The translations under genes were made by a program, and so were the position numbers. Under the pieces are notes generated by a model. The model had not been told where the DNA came from. It did no database searches and saw only the letters and a list, made by a program, of their open reading frames with translations. DNA of 56,580 nucleotides from Bacillus pseudomycoides DSM 12442 (lineage in GTDB: Bacteria > Bacillota > Bacilli > Bacillales > Bacillaceae_G): assembly GCF_000161455.1 (NCBI RefSeq), contig NZ_CM000745.1, forward strand, positions 5,167,239 to 5,223,818, read 5' to 3'. Within the stretch, counting starts at the first letter, position 1, and each line of letters opens with the position of its first letter. Shown here one piece after another: positions 16,471 through 26,114 of this stretch.

Positions 16471-16520
16471 TGCGAATTTGAAATAAATTCACGATATTTG
16501 TAAGAAAGACGCGAAGTTTT
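16471..16520 (+). mobile_element. Tn7-like end relic, tnsA subtype
   Basis: TGC (16471-16473, for TGT), 8 bases, AATAAATTCACGATA, then AAGAAAGACGCGAAG. This follows the AATAAAGTCGCGATG/AATAAAGTTGCGAAG sites of the end at 3290-3369. Ten bases later an IS231 begins without its left end. Confidence 0.4.
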
Positions 16521-16529
16521 CACTATCCT

Positions 16530-18157
16530 CAGGTATAAAAAAACGTTATTCTTTCTAAACAAGCTTGATTATTAGAAAGGATGAGATTTTTATGAATCTT
16601 TCGATTCGAAGCGAGCTACAATTATTTGCTGAAGAATTACATCAACATCTTACCCCATCATTTTTAGAAAAACTCGCTAGAGAACTAGCTTTTGTACAAC
16701 GAAAGCGTAAGTTTTCAGGACGTGATTTAGCTATTATTTGTGTGTGGATTAATCAACGTGTAGCGAGTGATTCCTTAGTTCGACTGTGTAGTCAACTTCA
16801 TGCTGTTACAGGAACTCTTATGAGCCCAGAAGGACTAAATAAACGCTTCAATAAGAAAGCTGTTTGCTTTTTAAAACATATCTTCTCTATATTATTAAAA
16901 AATAAAATTTGTGAAACATCAGTGATTCCAAGCTCTTCAATTACCTATTTTCAACGGATTCGTATTTTAGATGCGACGATTTTTCAAGTGCCAAAACATT
17001 TAGCTAGTGTGTATCCTGGATCAGGTGGTTGTGCACAAACAGCAGGTATAAAGATTCAATTAGAATATGATTTACATAGTGGACAGTTTTTAAATTTTCA
17101 AGTTGAACCGGGGAAGAACAATGATAAGACCTTTGGAACAGAATGTTTAGCAACATTACGACCTGGCGATTTATGTATTCGGGATTTAGGCTATTATTCA
17201 CTGGAAGATTTAGATCAAATGGACCAACGAGGCGTGTATTATATATCGCGACTTAAACTAAATAATATGGTGTATATCAAAAATGAGTTTCCTGAATACT
17301 TTCGAAATGGAACAGTAAAAAAACAGTCTCAGTACATCAAAGTTGATTTAGAACACATTATGAATACCTTAAAACCGGGACAGATCTATGAAATATCAGA
17401 TGCTTATATCGGAAAGGATAAAAAACTATTTACACGAGTTATTATATATCGATTACCTGAAAAACAACTTCGAGAGCGTAAGAAAAAACAAGTGTATACG
17501 GAAAGTAAAAAGGGTATTACGTACTCAGAGAAAAGCAAACGATTAACTGGTATGAACATTTATGTTACCAATACACCTTTGGAATGGGTTCCGATGGAAC
17601 AAATATATGATTTTTATTCCCTCCGCTGGCAGGTTGAAATTATCTTTAAAACTTGGAAATCCTTATTTCAAATTCATGATTGGCACAATATCAAACGAGA
17701 GCGATTAGAATGCCACATTTATGGAAAACTCATCGCTATTTTTCTATGTTCTTCTACTATGTTTAAGATGCGACAATTAATTTTAAGAAAGAAGAAAAGA
17801 GAATTAAGCGAATATAAAGCCATTGGAATGATTCAAGACCATCTATACATTCTTTATCAAGCTATACAGCAAAACACCCGAGAAATAACAAAAATTTTAA
17901 TCCGCCTGTTCCATCTTCTACAGAAGAACGGACGGAAATCTCACAGATATGAGAAGAAAACTGTCTTTGATATTATGGGTGTTGTGTATGAGTATAGTGG
18001 ATTGAGGAAACAAAAGAAAATTGCATAATTAAAAAAGTGAGACCCGTTAGGGTTTATTTGGTATGCGCATTTTTAAGAATATACTTTTATTTTAACAATG
18101 TTTTAATCCGGCTGAACAAGAGTTCAATTTGTTTACACTCTTAAGTTGATGGGCATG
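16530..18157 (+). mobile_element. IS231 element lacking its left inverted repeat
   Basis: Transposase and right end (CTCTTAAGTTGATGGGCATG, 18138-18157) are present. The left side joins Tn7-like end sequence at about 16525, with no CATGCCCATC repeat. The intact left counterpart sequence can be seen at 39121-39225. The element probably cannot move itself but may mobilise the MITEs. Confidence 0.8.
16592..18028 (+). CDS. IS231 transposase (IS4 family)
   Basis: 478 aa, the usual length for IS231. The first catalytic Asp is in RILDATIFQVP, the second in the GDLCIRDLGYYSLED region, and the YREK signature is YSLRWQVEIIFKTWKS (Y-2-R-3-E-6-K). Start is ATG 16592 after GAAAGGATGAG; the shared start context at 39211 supports this. 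It appears intact, so it could act in trans on the five MITEs with matching ends. Confidence 0.92.
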   Translation: MNLSIRSELQLFAEELHQHLTPSFLEKLARELAFVQRKRKFSGRDLAIICVWINQRVASDSLVRLCSQLHAVTGTLMSPEGLNKRFNKKAVCFLKHIFSILLKNKICETSVIPSSSITYFQRIRILDATIFQVPKHLASVYPGSGGCAQTAGIKIQLEYDLHSGQFLNFQVEPGKNNDKTFGTECLATLRPGDLCIRDLGYYSLEDLDQMDQRGVYYISRLKLNNMVYIKNEFPEYFRNGTVKKQSQYIKVDLEHIMNTLKPGQIYEISDAYIGKDKKLFTRVIIYRLPEKQLRERKKKQVYTESKKGITYSEKSKRLTGMNIYVTNTPLEWVPMEQIYDFYSLRWQVEIIFKTWKSLFQIHDWHNIKRERLECHIYGKLIAIFLCSSTMFKMRQLILRKKKRELSEYKAIGMIQDHLYILYQAIQQNTREITKILIRLFHLLQKNGRKSHRYEKKTVFDIMGVVYEYSGLRKQKKIA

Positions 18158-18194
18158 GGTCACCATATCATTGCGGGAAAATTGTACGTTTAGA
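18157..18194 (+). mobile_element. Tn3-type terminal repeat beside IS231
   Basis: GGGTCACCATATCATTGCGG onwards, ending TTGTACGTTTAG. It aligns to the repeat at 4802-4839 with few changes. Interior to the right. Confidence 0.5.
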
Positions 18195-18252
18195 CACATT
18201 TTAGACACAAAAAAAACAAGTGTGTAAATTTAGATGATGGTTATAATTTCAA

Positions 18253-18361
18253 AAGTGGATCTGATTTTTTTATTCTGACTAAAAAATCAGATCCACTTAT
18301 TTGTGTCCTTAAAAATAATCATCTTTGCAAAAAACATTTATTGATTTTTTCAAAGATGATT
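18253..18361. terminator. Two hairpins between IS231 and the Bce module
   Basis: 18253-18298: 18-nt arms (AAGTGGATCTGATTTTTT and complement) with a 10-nt loop. 18317-18361: AATCATCTTTG/CAAAGATGATT. The second lies 40 bp beyond the end of the minus-strand lipoprotein gene. Probable terminators; the first also ends in a T/A-run on both strands. Otherwise 18195-18400 holds no gene. Confidence 0.5.
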
Positions 18362-18400
18362 AATATGTTCTAAACTTTTATTCTATATAAAAGTAATTGT

Positions 18401-19144
18401 TTACTTTTCAGTGATATTTACAAAATTGACAGCTCTCTTTTCCTCAGTGCCTAAAGCCGTCTGAACTTTCCTTATTTCCGTTGTTAATTCTGGTGCTTTC
18501 CCTTGAGAGGCTACATTAAGATTCCCAAAAGATTTATTAAAAGATAGAAATATTCTTGTTTTTTCTTTCCCATTTATTTCTTTAAATACTGTATCATCTA
18601 CAATTAATAGGATTACGTTGGATCCATCACGATATGGAGATAACCATACATCCCCTTTGTATTGAACATTCATTTTTTTCTCATCAAATGTTATTTCTTT
18701 CAAGTCTTTATATTCTTTATTTGCAAATAAAATGGTTTCATCTTTCTTTACTTTTGGTAACGAGTCAATTGAGACTGAAGATGTGAGCCCCCCATTATTA
18801 TCTCTTTTACGTATAAGTCCCTTCTTGTACATTTTTTCAGCAGTTGTTCTGCTTATAAATAGTAAATTACTAGGAGTATCTGCCCTAGCATCCCCAAACT
18901 GTGTCGGGAGCTTTATGTTGAGCTTGTTATTATCTATGCTCCCTTCTTTTATTTTAAATTGATCTTGTGATAGGGTTATATCTTTGTATAGGTCTATTAT
19001 AGAATTTCTTGTTTGTTCATTTAACTGCTCTACCTCTATTGAAAGCCCATTTGCTGGGGAGTTTTTTGTACCAAATAATGAACATGCTCCTAATAAGGTA
19101 ATAGAAATGCCTGTTACTATTAATAATCCTAGTCTTTTTTTCAC
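18401..19144 (-). CDS. Lipoprotein of the Bce module
   Basis: 247 aa with a lipoprotein signal (MKKRLGLLIVTGISITLLGAC, lipobox LGAC). The mature part is soluble with no recognised domain (LPTQFGDARADTPSNLLFIS, KTRIFLSFNKSFGNLNVA). Start is GTG 19142-19144 after AGGAGAATAGAGGG. It lies 32 bp after the BceB-type permease and is probably the last gene of bceAB-lipoprotein, so it may help capture the peptide or modulate the transporter (inference from position). Confidence 0.65.
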   Translation of the reverse strand: MKKRLGLLIVTGISITLLGACSLFGTKNSPANGLSIEVEQLNEQTRNSIIDLYKDITLSQDQFKIKEGSIDNNKLNIKLPTQFGDARADTPSNLLFISRTTAEKMYKKGLIRKRDNNGGLTSSVSIDSLPKVKKDETILFANKEYKDLKEITFDEKKMNVQYKGDVWLSPYRDGSNVILLIVDDTVFKEINGKEKTRIFLSFNKSFGNLNVASQGKAPELTTEIRKVQTALGTEEKRAVNFVNITEK

Positions 19145-19176
19145 CCTCTATTCTCCTACTTTTTATTATTTTTGAA

Positions 19177-21147
19177 TTAAAAAATAGTTTTATACATTTT
19201 TTTCAAGTATTGAGAACGAACAAAGTAAAAGTATATAATTTGCAAAACTAAGAAACAAATCAATACCATAACTGAACTACCCAAAACTGAAAAATTGGCT
19301 AACTTTTGTAAGGCCATAAAAGCAACCGTACTATGTGTAATCGCTATTGAAATTGGTAAAAAGAACAACAATGTAAGTTGACGTGACACAATTTTCTTTA
19401 ATTCCGGTTTGCTTAAACCGACCTTTGCTATCATTTTATATTGCTGCTGATTTCGTTCTAAGTCTGTGTATAATCGGAAATATAAAAAGCTTGCAGCAAA
19501 CGTAAAGAAAACAATGCCTATTAATACACTCATGATAGATGCAAGTCCAAACCCTTGCCTCATCACTATCCATGTAAGAATTAAAGTCGAAAATGTATAT
19601 TTTTCGTTGTCTACTATATGCTCATTTATACCTTTATTATCCTTCTGAAAAGCAGCTACAATATTTTCCGCAACTTTTTTTGTTTTCTCCCAATCTTTCA
19701 CAATAAAACCATTAATAGTGGTTTCAAAATAGTAATTCTCTGGATCCGCTATCATTTGATTATATACAGCGTCTGGTACAATAATTATCGTTACTCTTGT
19801 TTCTTGTAATTCTTTCGGAGTAACTATTTTATTTACATGCATATCTTTTTTTATATTTCTATACAACAATTGAAAGTTATTTTGATTAGATTTTGTATTA
19901 GCAACTTTTCTTGAAGGTATGACAACACTATCATTTTCATCTTTTAAGCTTTCTTTTTCAAAACCAAATGCCTTAGCTAACTTATTATAATCACTTAATT
20001 TTATAACGGTTGATAATAAATTACTGTTATAGAGAGTATCTCGAATTTGTTTTATTGAATAAGTCACCTGTTTGAAATTAAACTCACCATCATGGAGTTC
20101 GCTTTCTATTTTTTTTAGATGTTCTTTTTCTAAATGGTTATTATTATAAGACTGATAAGAAAATGCAAAAGGACTTTCCGATTCAGCCATGGATGAGTTG
20201 CCTAATCCCATACAAGTCCCCACTGCAGTGAAGGCAACGGTAGAAATAATAGTGACCATAAAAAACATTTTTGCATTATCTTTTAATTGATACACTAAAT
20301 CTGAGATGGTTAGTATGTTTGTTTTCTTAAAGAAAATATTTTCCCTTTTCTTTAATGCACGTAACACATACACACTGAGCTGGGTAAATAAGAAATACGT
20401 TCCAAGTACAACAAAGCTCACCCCTGCCGCCATCATGAAAAATACATAATTCGCACCCTTGTACTGAATTGCGTTAACACTATGGAAGACAGCCGTATAT
20501 CCTAATCCCATACAAATAAGTGCGAATAAAGATAGCCAAAAGGATGCTTTTGGTTCAGGCTTTGGCTTTTCCTCTGCTTTTATTAATTCTACTAATTGCT
20601 CTACATTTACTAGTCGAGAAGTGAAAAGTGAAATAAATAAAAATAGTAAGAAGAAAGCTCCAAATGTTATTCCAATTGCTTTAAAGGGCATGTAAAATGG
20701 GAGTCCTTTATCAATTATTAACAGATTGTTGCTCATAATTAAGATAAACTTAGAGAACGCCATTCCAATTGTAATTCCTGTTAAAATAGAAGCGATACCA
20801 ATTATTATATTTTCAATAAATACTAATTTATTCAACTGTGAACGTGACATCCCATGTAGCATTAGAATTCCAAAATCTTTTTTTCTTGTTTTTAAAAATG
20901 CACTTACAGAATATAGGATAAAGAAGAATGAAAAGAAAAATATTAACCCCTGCGATATCTGTAATCCTGACTTTGCAAATGTATTGATTGTTACACTGGT
21001 AGCAAGATCGCCTTGTAAATTAGGATGAAATGCAAGTAATGCATAAGTAAAGAAAATCATTATAGCAAACGTACTACTTAAAAAATGGGCCAAATATGTT
21101 CTTTTACTTCGAATGATGTTATTAAACGCGAACTGTCGAAAAGTCAT
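19177..21147 (-). CDS. bceB: BceB-type permease (peptide antibiotic resistance)
   Basis: 656 aa. Bce-type FtsX/MacB-like permease: one N-terminal helix (HFLSSTFAIMIFFTYAL), groups of helices, and a large extracellular loop (about residues 310-510) between helices VII and VIII that senses the peptide in this family. Start at ATG 21145-21147 because AGGAGG lies 8 nt upstream; the earlier ATG is too close. It overlaps the ATPase gene by 26 bp. Works with BceA to free lipid II cycle intermediates from bacitracin-like peptides and signals to BceS. Confidence 0.88.
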   Translation of the reverse strand: MTFRQFAFNNIIRSKRTYLAHFLSSTFAIMIFFTYALLAFHPNLQGDLATSVTINTFAKSGLQISQGLIFFFSFFFILYSVSAFLKTRKKDFGILMLHGMSRSQLNKLVFIENIIIGIASILTGITIGMAFSKFILIMSNNLLIIDKGLPFYMPFKAIGITFGAFFLLFLFISLFTSRLVNVEQLVELIKAEEKPKPEPKASFWLSLFALICMGLGYTAVFHSVNAIQYKGANYVFFMMAAGVSFVVLGTYFLFTQLSVYVLRALKKRENIFFKKTNILTISDLVYQLKDNAKMFFMVTIISTVAFTAVGTCMGLGNSSMAESESPFAFSYQSYNNNHLEKEHLKKIESELHDGEFNFKQVTYSIKQIRDTLYNSNLLSTVIKLSDYNKLAKAFGFEKESLKDENDSVVIPSRKVANTKSNQNNFQLLYRNIKKDMHVNKIVTPKELQETRVTIIIVPDAVYNQMIADPENYYFETTINGFIVKDWEKTKKVAENIVAAFQKDNKGINEHIVDNEKYTFSTLILTWIVMRQGFGLASIMSVLIGIVFFTFAASFLYFRLYTDLERNQQQYKMIAKVGLSKPELKKIVSRQLTLLFFLPISIAITHSTVAFMALQKLANFSVLGSSVMVLICFLVLQIIYFYFVRSQYLKKMYKTIF

Positions 21148-21892
21148 ATGCATTTCCTCCTAATAATGCTAAAACTTCTAGAATTTTTCGATAGAATACT
21201 TTGCGATTATCTCCGCAATAAATCTCATTGTATAACTGTCCATCTTTGATAAACACGATTCGATCACAATAACTCGCAGCCATTGCGTCATGTGTCACTA
21301 ACATCATCGTTGTGTCATTTTCTTTGTTAAGCCTTGTCAATAATTCCATCACATCACAAGCAGATTTTGAATCCAAATTTCCTGTGGGCTCATCCGCAAG
21401 TAATAATTTCGGATTATGAATAGTAGCACGTGCGATTGCTGTTCTTTGAGCTTGTCCACCAGAAATTTCATACGTACGTTTATCTAATATTTCAGTTATC
21501 CCCAGTTTTTCAGCAATAGCTTCAACTTTCCCTTCCATTTCTCTAGGGCTTACACCATCAAGCGTAAGTGGAAGAACAATATTTTCTTTCACTGTCAATG
21601 TATTAAGGAGATTAAATGATTGAAAAACAAACCCTAATTCACGTCTTCGAAATAAAGACAACTGATCTGGAGATAACAGATATGGATTTTCTCCATGAAT
21701 TAATACTTCTCCTGATGTTGGAGCATCTATAGTAGACACCATATTTAATAGCGTTGTTTTACCACTCCCAGATGGTCCCATAATTCCTACAAATTCACCT
21801 TTGTTTATTTTTAAATCAATATGGGATAATGCTGTATAAGAAATTTTCCCAGCATAAACTTTCCCTAGATCTGAAACATGTAGTATTTCCAA
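21122..21892 (-). CDS. bceA: BceA-type ABC ATPase
   Basis: 256 aa, MacB/LolD-like ATPase: Walker A GPSGSGKT (about residue 40), signature SGGQAQR, Walker B LLLADEPTG, H-loop in VTHD. Energises BceB. A BceR-type box (21979-21992) lies about 90 bp upstream, so transcription is expected to respond to the adjacent BceRS. Confidence 0.9.
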   Translation of the reverse strand: MEILHVSDLGKVYAGKISYTALSHIDLKINKGEFVGIMGPSGSGKTTLLNMVSTIDAPTSGEVLIHGENPYLLSPDQLSLFRRRELGFVFQSFNLLNTLTVKENIVLPLTLDGVSPREMEGKVEAIAEKLGITEILDKRTYEISGGQAQRTAIARATIHNPKLLLADEPTGNLDSKSACDVMELLTRLNKENDTTMMLVTHDAMAASYCDRIVFIKDGQLYNEIYCGDNRKVFYRKILEVLALLGGNAYDFSTVRV

Positions 21893-21978
21893 AGTGTTTC
21901 ACCTTCCATTTCTCTTTTCGATACATAAAGTGTAACCAATATATAGTATGTCTCATATCGATTTCCCTAACATTTATC

Positions 21979-21992
21979 TAACAAGTTTGTAA
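21979..21992 (-). promoter_or_regulatory. BceR-type box before bceAB
   Basis: On the minus strand TTACA-AACT-TGTTA: one mismatch to the known BceR consensus TnACA-N4-TGTAA, in the intergenic region upstream of bceA. Confidence 0.6.
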
Positions 21993-22006
21993 GATTCAAA
22001 AGAAAA

Positions 22007-22036
22007 AACCGATGAAAAATCTAACTTTCATCGGTT
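22007..22036 (-). terminator. Terminator of the bceRS operon
   Basis: AACCGATGAAA/TTTCATCGGTT stem, 8-nt loop, followed on the minus strand by a T-run; it overlaps the stop codon of the kinase gene. Confidence 0.75.
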
Positions 22037-23021
22037 AACGAGATGCATATGGGAATACGATTCTAACTTTTGTTCCCTTACCTACCTCAGATTCTAGCTC
22101 AATCTTATGATTTAATTTTTCACATACTTCTTTAACAAGATATAATCCCATTCCCGTAGACTCTTTAAATTTCCTACCATTTTCTCCAGTATAAAATGGA
22201 TTGAAAACACGTGGTAAATCAGCAGTAGGAATACCCACTCCATAATCTCTTACTTCCAAAATAATTGCTCGTCCTTTTGAATACGCTGATACTATTACTT
22301 TCTCTTTCTTACTTGATGAATATTTAATTGCATTTGACAGCACTTGATTGAGTATAAATCGAAACCATTTCTTATCTGTTTCTACAATAAGACTCGGATC
22401 TACTTTTACCTTTGGATACACATAACTACGTATAAACAGACGTTTATTTTCATGAATAACAGAATCAATCATTCCCAATAATTTCAATCTGTCTACATGG
22501 AAATCCTGTTCAAATGTTTCTAAACGAGCAACATATAAGACCATTTCTAATCCTTTTTTTATTCTTTCCGTTTCTTCATTAATACTGTCAAATCGAGAGT
22601 CATCTGCATCTTGTGTAATTAACTCAATAACAGAAAGAGGTGTTTTCATTTGATGAACCCACTGATTCATAAAAGTCATTTGTTCTTGTTGTTTTCGTTC
22701 CCATTTTTTTAATTGGTTTTGATAATATTGATATTGAGTTTGTAGTAATTTATCTAAGGCCATTGATAATGGAGTCAAATCACTGTCTTTTATTGACTCA
22801 TTTAAAGTTTCCATTGGAGTTGATAGACGCTTGTAGAATGAACGATGACTATAATAACGATATATTAGATAACCTATTAATAAAAAAACACCCAAAAACA
22901 CAGAATATAATGCTGTCAAAATATGTGGATAACCATCAAACCAATATATAAAAAGAATGATAAGCAATTGGGCAAATGTATAACAAATGAGTGGAATATG
23001 TTCTTGTAAAAATAATTTCAT
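22035..23021 (-). CDS. bceS: BceS-type histidine kinase
   Basis: 328 aa. Two N-terminal membrane helices with almost no extracellular loop (intramembrane-sensing type), H-box WVHQMKTPLSVIE (phosphorylated His), N-box NQVLSNAIKYS, G1 DYGVGI, G2 GMGLYLVKE. Such kinases detect peptides through the BceAB transporter. Start is ATG 23019-23021, overlapping the regulator stop (TAATG). Confidence 0.9.
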   Translation of the reverse strand: MKLFLQEHIPLICYTFAQLLIILFIYWFDGYPHILTALYSVFLGVFLLIGYLIYRYYSHRSFYKRLSTPMETLNESIKDSDLTPLSMALDKLLQTQYQYYQNQLKKWERKQQEQMTFMNQWVHQMKTPLSVIELITQDADDSRFDSINEETERIKKGLEMVLYVARLETFEQDFHVDRLKLLGMIDSVIHENKRLFIRSYVYPKVKVDPSLIVETDKKWFRFILNQVLSNAIKYSSSKKEKVIVSAYSKGRAIILEVRDYGVGIPTADLPRVFNPFYTGENGRKFKESTGMGLYLVKEVCEKLNHKIELESEVGKGTKVRIVFPYASR

Positions 23022-23725
23022 TATTCCTTTCCTTCCTTCTCCCAAGTAGCATGCAAACGATATCCAGCACCACGAACTGTCTCCAGTGCGTTTTCAATAC
23101 CTAAATCTTGCAACTTCCTTCTAATTCTCCCTATATTTACACTCAATGTATTCTCGTCTATATATGAACTATCCCATAGTTGCTCTAAAATCACTTCACG
23201 TTTTACAAGGAGCGGAGACTTTGTTATCAATATTTCCAATAAAGTTGTTTCTTTTCTAGTAAGTAAAATTGTCTTATCATCTAGTTGAAGTTCCATTCTT
23301 TCTGGGAACAGGAATAATCCTGATTGCTCAACTATTCGTTCTTTTACTTTAGGAGCATATTCACCGTATGCTCTTCTGAGTTGACTACGGATTTTAGACA
23401 TTACAACTTCATAATAAAAAGGTTTCGTAATGTAGTCATCACCACCATTTTCTAAAGCCATAACTTGATCCATTTCTCCACTTCTTGCAGATAGAAATAC
23501 AATTGGACAAGTAGAAATAGCTCGTATTTGGCGACACCAATAATAACCGTCAAAATTAGGTAAATTTACATCTAATAGCACTAAATCTGGTTTAATCTTT
23601 TGAAATGTAGCTAAAATATTTTCAAAATCCTCTATAATAACACTTTGATATCCGTATTTTTTAATATGAGTTCCCAGTAATTCAGCGATTTTTATATCAT
23701 CTTCTACAATCATGATTGTATTCAT
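23021..23725 (-). CDS. bceR: BceR-type response regulator (OmpR family)
   Basis: 234 aa. Receiver domain with acidic pair (IVEDD), phosphoacceptor Asp in LVLLDVNLPNFDG, Lys in YITKPF; C-terminal winged helix (LTRKETTLLEILI, ENTLSVNIGRIRRKL, VRGAGYRL). It should bind the boxes before bceAB and possibly 27870. First gene of the operon; start ATG 23723-23725 with GGAGAG upstream. Confidence 0.9.
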   Translation of the reverse strand: MNTIMIVEDDIKIAELLGTHIKKYGYQSVIIEDFENILATFQKIKPDLVLLDVNLPNFDGYYWCRQIRAISTCPIVFLSARSGEMDQVMALENGGDDYITKPFYYEVVMSKIRSQLRRAYGEYAPKVKERIVEQSGLFLFPERMELQLDDKTILLTRKETTLLEILITKSPLLVKREVILEQLWDSSYIDENTLSVNIGRIRRKLQDLGIENALETVRGAGYRLHATWEKEGKE

Positions 23726-24046
23726 ATCGTACTCTCCTCTAATTTAAGTGTGATTTTTAAAGTTTGTTTGGCTTTTTATATTTAATTTTTAAGTTAATTT
23801 ATTTAAAAGAAATAATATCTTACATACGCCCTAAAATGCAATTAATATCAAATAAAGCTTATATCTGTTGTTTTTTATTAATAAAAATTTTAAGAGTAAA
23901 TGGGTTGGGGTTTTTCAGAATATAGATAAGTTTTATTAATAAAATGAATTGATATTAGTAAGGGTATTTGAATAGGTAATAACTCAATATATCCATTAAT
24001 ATTTTTTATCCAATTTACTTTTCTGACTTTTAATTAACATATATTT

Positions 24047-24165
24047 CTGTACACTTTAATATTGAACAAAAAATTATGAATTTCGCCTTTTTTCGTGTTC
24101 AAAAACCTTGAAAACTTATCTATGTTCAGATAAATATATAGAATTAAGTTATTGAACAAAAGGAG
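24047..24165. other. Putative res-like site (second copy)
   Basis: CTGTACACTT, TTGAACAAAA, CGTGTTCAAA, TATGTTCAGA and ATTGAACAAA dyad halves spread over about 120 bp directly before the TnpA fragment, the same motifs as at 4870-5020. The stretch 23726-24046 holds only the bceR upstream region and A/T-rich sequence; I see no gene in it. Confidence 0.35.
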
Positions 24166-24180
24166 AGAAAAAGGAATGAA

Positions 24181-25272
24181 GATGCTTGTCCAAATATATC
24201 TTATACACAATTAGCTTGGATATCGGATTGGTATATAAGGGATGAAAATTACTCCAAAGCTCTTGGAGCAATCACTGATTCTCAGCATAAATACCCGTTC
24301 TCTTCTCATTGGGGAGATGGTTCGACTTCATCTTCTGACGGACAATTCTTTAGAGCTGGTGGTCAGTCTAGTCCGTTAGCACAAGTAAATGCAAAACATG
24401 GTAGAGATCCAGGATTAAGTTTTTATACACATATCTCAGATCAATATGCACCGTTTTATGTACAAGTTATCAGCTCTTCAGAAGAAGGGCCACATATTAT
24501 TGATGGCCTACTGTATCATGAAACAGATTTGAAAATTGAAGAACATTATACGGATGCAGCAGGCTTTACAGATCATATTTTTGCCATGTGTCATATGTTA
24601 GGATTTCGATTTGCTCCTAGAATTAAAACGTTTAGTAAAAATAAAATTTATACTTTTGACAAGCCCATAAAACAACCACATCTGGAATTTATGATTGGTG
24701 GAACAATTCATACAAAGAAAATAAGAGAAAATTGGGATGACTTATTACGATTAACTAGTTCTGTTCGTAATGGGACCGTCACAGCTTCTCTTATTCTAAA
24801 AAAACTGGCTGCCTATCCACGACAGAATAGCTTATCTGTAACTTTGCGTGAAATAAGAAGGATTGAAAGAACTTTATATACGTTAGAATGGTTACAGAGT
24901 CCCGAACTTAGAAGACGTGTACAGGTTGGTTTAAATAAAGGTGAAGCAAAACATGCACTTGCTCGAGCTGTATTTTTCAATCGATTAGGAGAAATTCGTG
25001 ATCGTTCTTATGAAGACCAATTACACAGAGCGAGCGGTTTGCAACTTCTTATTTCTGCAATTGTATTATGGAATACAGTATATATATCACGTGCAGTAGA
25101 TGCTTTGCGTGCAAAAGGCGTGGAAATTCCAGAAGAATATTTACAACATATATCTCCACTTGGATGGGAACATATTACGTTGACAGGTGATTATGTATGG
25201 AACTTAAACCAAAAAACAAATTTCAATCATTTAAGACCATTACGAGACAAAAATCCTATAAAAAAGCGGTAA
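24181..25272 (+). pseudogene. tnpA: Tn3-family transposase TnpA, C-terminal third
   Basis: Open frame of about 363 codons with no proper start, beginning CPNISYTQLAWISDWYIRDE. All three catalytic acids of the Tn3 DDE core seem present: GDGSTSSSDGQFF, HYTDAAGFTDH, and FFNRLGEIRDRSYE; then ends LRPLRDKNPIKKR. About 630 N-terminal residues are missing. No terminal repeat follows the stop, so the right end is gone too. Confidence 0.88.
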
Positions 25273-25355
25273 AGAGTGTTTTTTCCCATCCTCCGAAAAG
25301 GGGGAATAAGACAAAATGTAATAAAGCTATTCTATCTCTATGGCTTCTTCAATGA

Positions 25356-25493
25356 ATGGACATTATTTTTGAAGAAGAAGTTTCTGGAGTAACAAAGGAT
25401 TGCGAACAACTCAAAAAAATGCTAGGAGATTTTCGAGAATATGATACCATTTATGTTACCGATCTAACAAATTTATTAAACAGTTATACTTAG
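25356..25493 (+). pseudogene. Serine resolvase fragment
   Basis: 45 codons: MDIIFEEEVSGVTKDCEQLK, KMLGDFREYDTIYVTDLTNL. This matches residues 30-75 of Tn3/Pin-type resolvases (IFEEKVSG, LQKML--REGDT-VV--L-RLSRS). The active-site N-terminus and the DNA-binding end are missing. It complements the N-terminal relic at 5021. Confidence 0.6.
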
Positions 25494-25528
25494 GACATAT
25501 ATTCATTTTAGAAAGGATAAATTTAAAA

Positions 25529-26098
25529 ATGGAAATAGAGAATTTACTTAGAGTTAAGACAAGGTGGAAATTAAGAGATTGGCTTGAGGAAAATTCAAAA
25601 ACTGAAAGATTTTGTTGGGTGATAGTAAGTATAACTGAGCAATCAGAAGTGATTCAGTATTTAGATGCAGTTGAAGAGGCACTATGTTTTGGTTGGATTG
25701 ATGGCATAAAGAAGAAAATATCAGATACTGAACTTGCTCAAAGGCTTTCCCCAAGAAAGAAAAACAGTAATTGGACAGAATTAAATAAGGAAAGAGTAAG
25801 GAGATTATATCAATTAGGTTTGATGAAAGAAGAAGGACTGAGAGTTCTTCCTGATATGCGACCTGAATCTTTTACTATAGATGCAGATATTGAAACTCGT
25901 CTGAAAGAAGATGACCAATTATATCAAAACTTCATTAATTTTCCTGATCTATACAGAAGGATTAGAATTGATACGATACAAAGTTATAGAAATGAACCTA
26001 ATATTTTTAATAAAAGATTGGATAAGTTTATTGAAAATACCAGAGAAAATAAAATGTACGGTCAATGGAATGACAATGGTCGCTTAATCAATTATTAA
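25529..26098 (+). CDS. YdeI/OmdA-family protein
   Basis: 189 aa. The signature stretch is AVEEALCFGWIDGIKKKISD, then RLSPRKKNSNWTELNKERV and RLYQLGLMKEEG, typical of the YdeI (bacteriocin-protection/OmdA) family. The biochemical role is not settled. Start ATG 25529 after AGAAAGGAT. Seventeen bases separate it from the WYL regulator, so the two are cotranscribed. Confidence 0.8.
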   Translation: MEIENLLRVKTRWKLRDWLEENSKTERFCWVIVSITEQSEVIQYLDAVEEALCFGWIDGIKKKISDTELAQRLSPRKKNSNWTELNKERVRRLYQLGLMKEEGLRVLPDMRPESFTIDADIETRLKEDDQLYQNFINFPDLYRRIRIDTIQSYRNEPNIFNKRLDKFIENTRENKMYGQWNDNGRLINY

Positions 26099-26114
26099 GG
26101 GAAGGAAATGAGAA

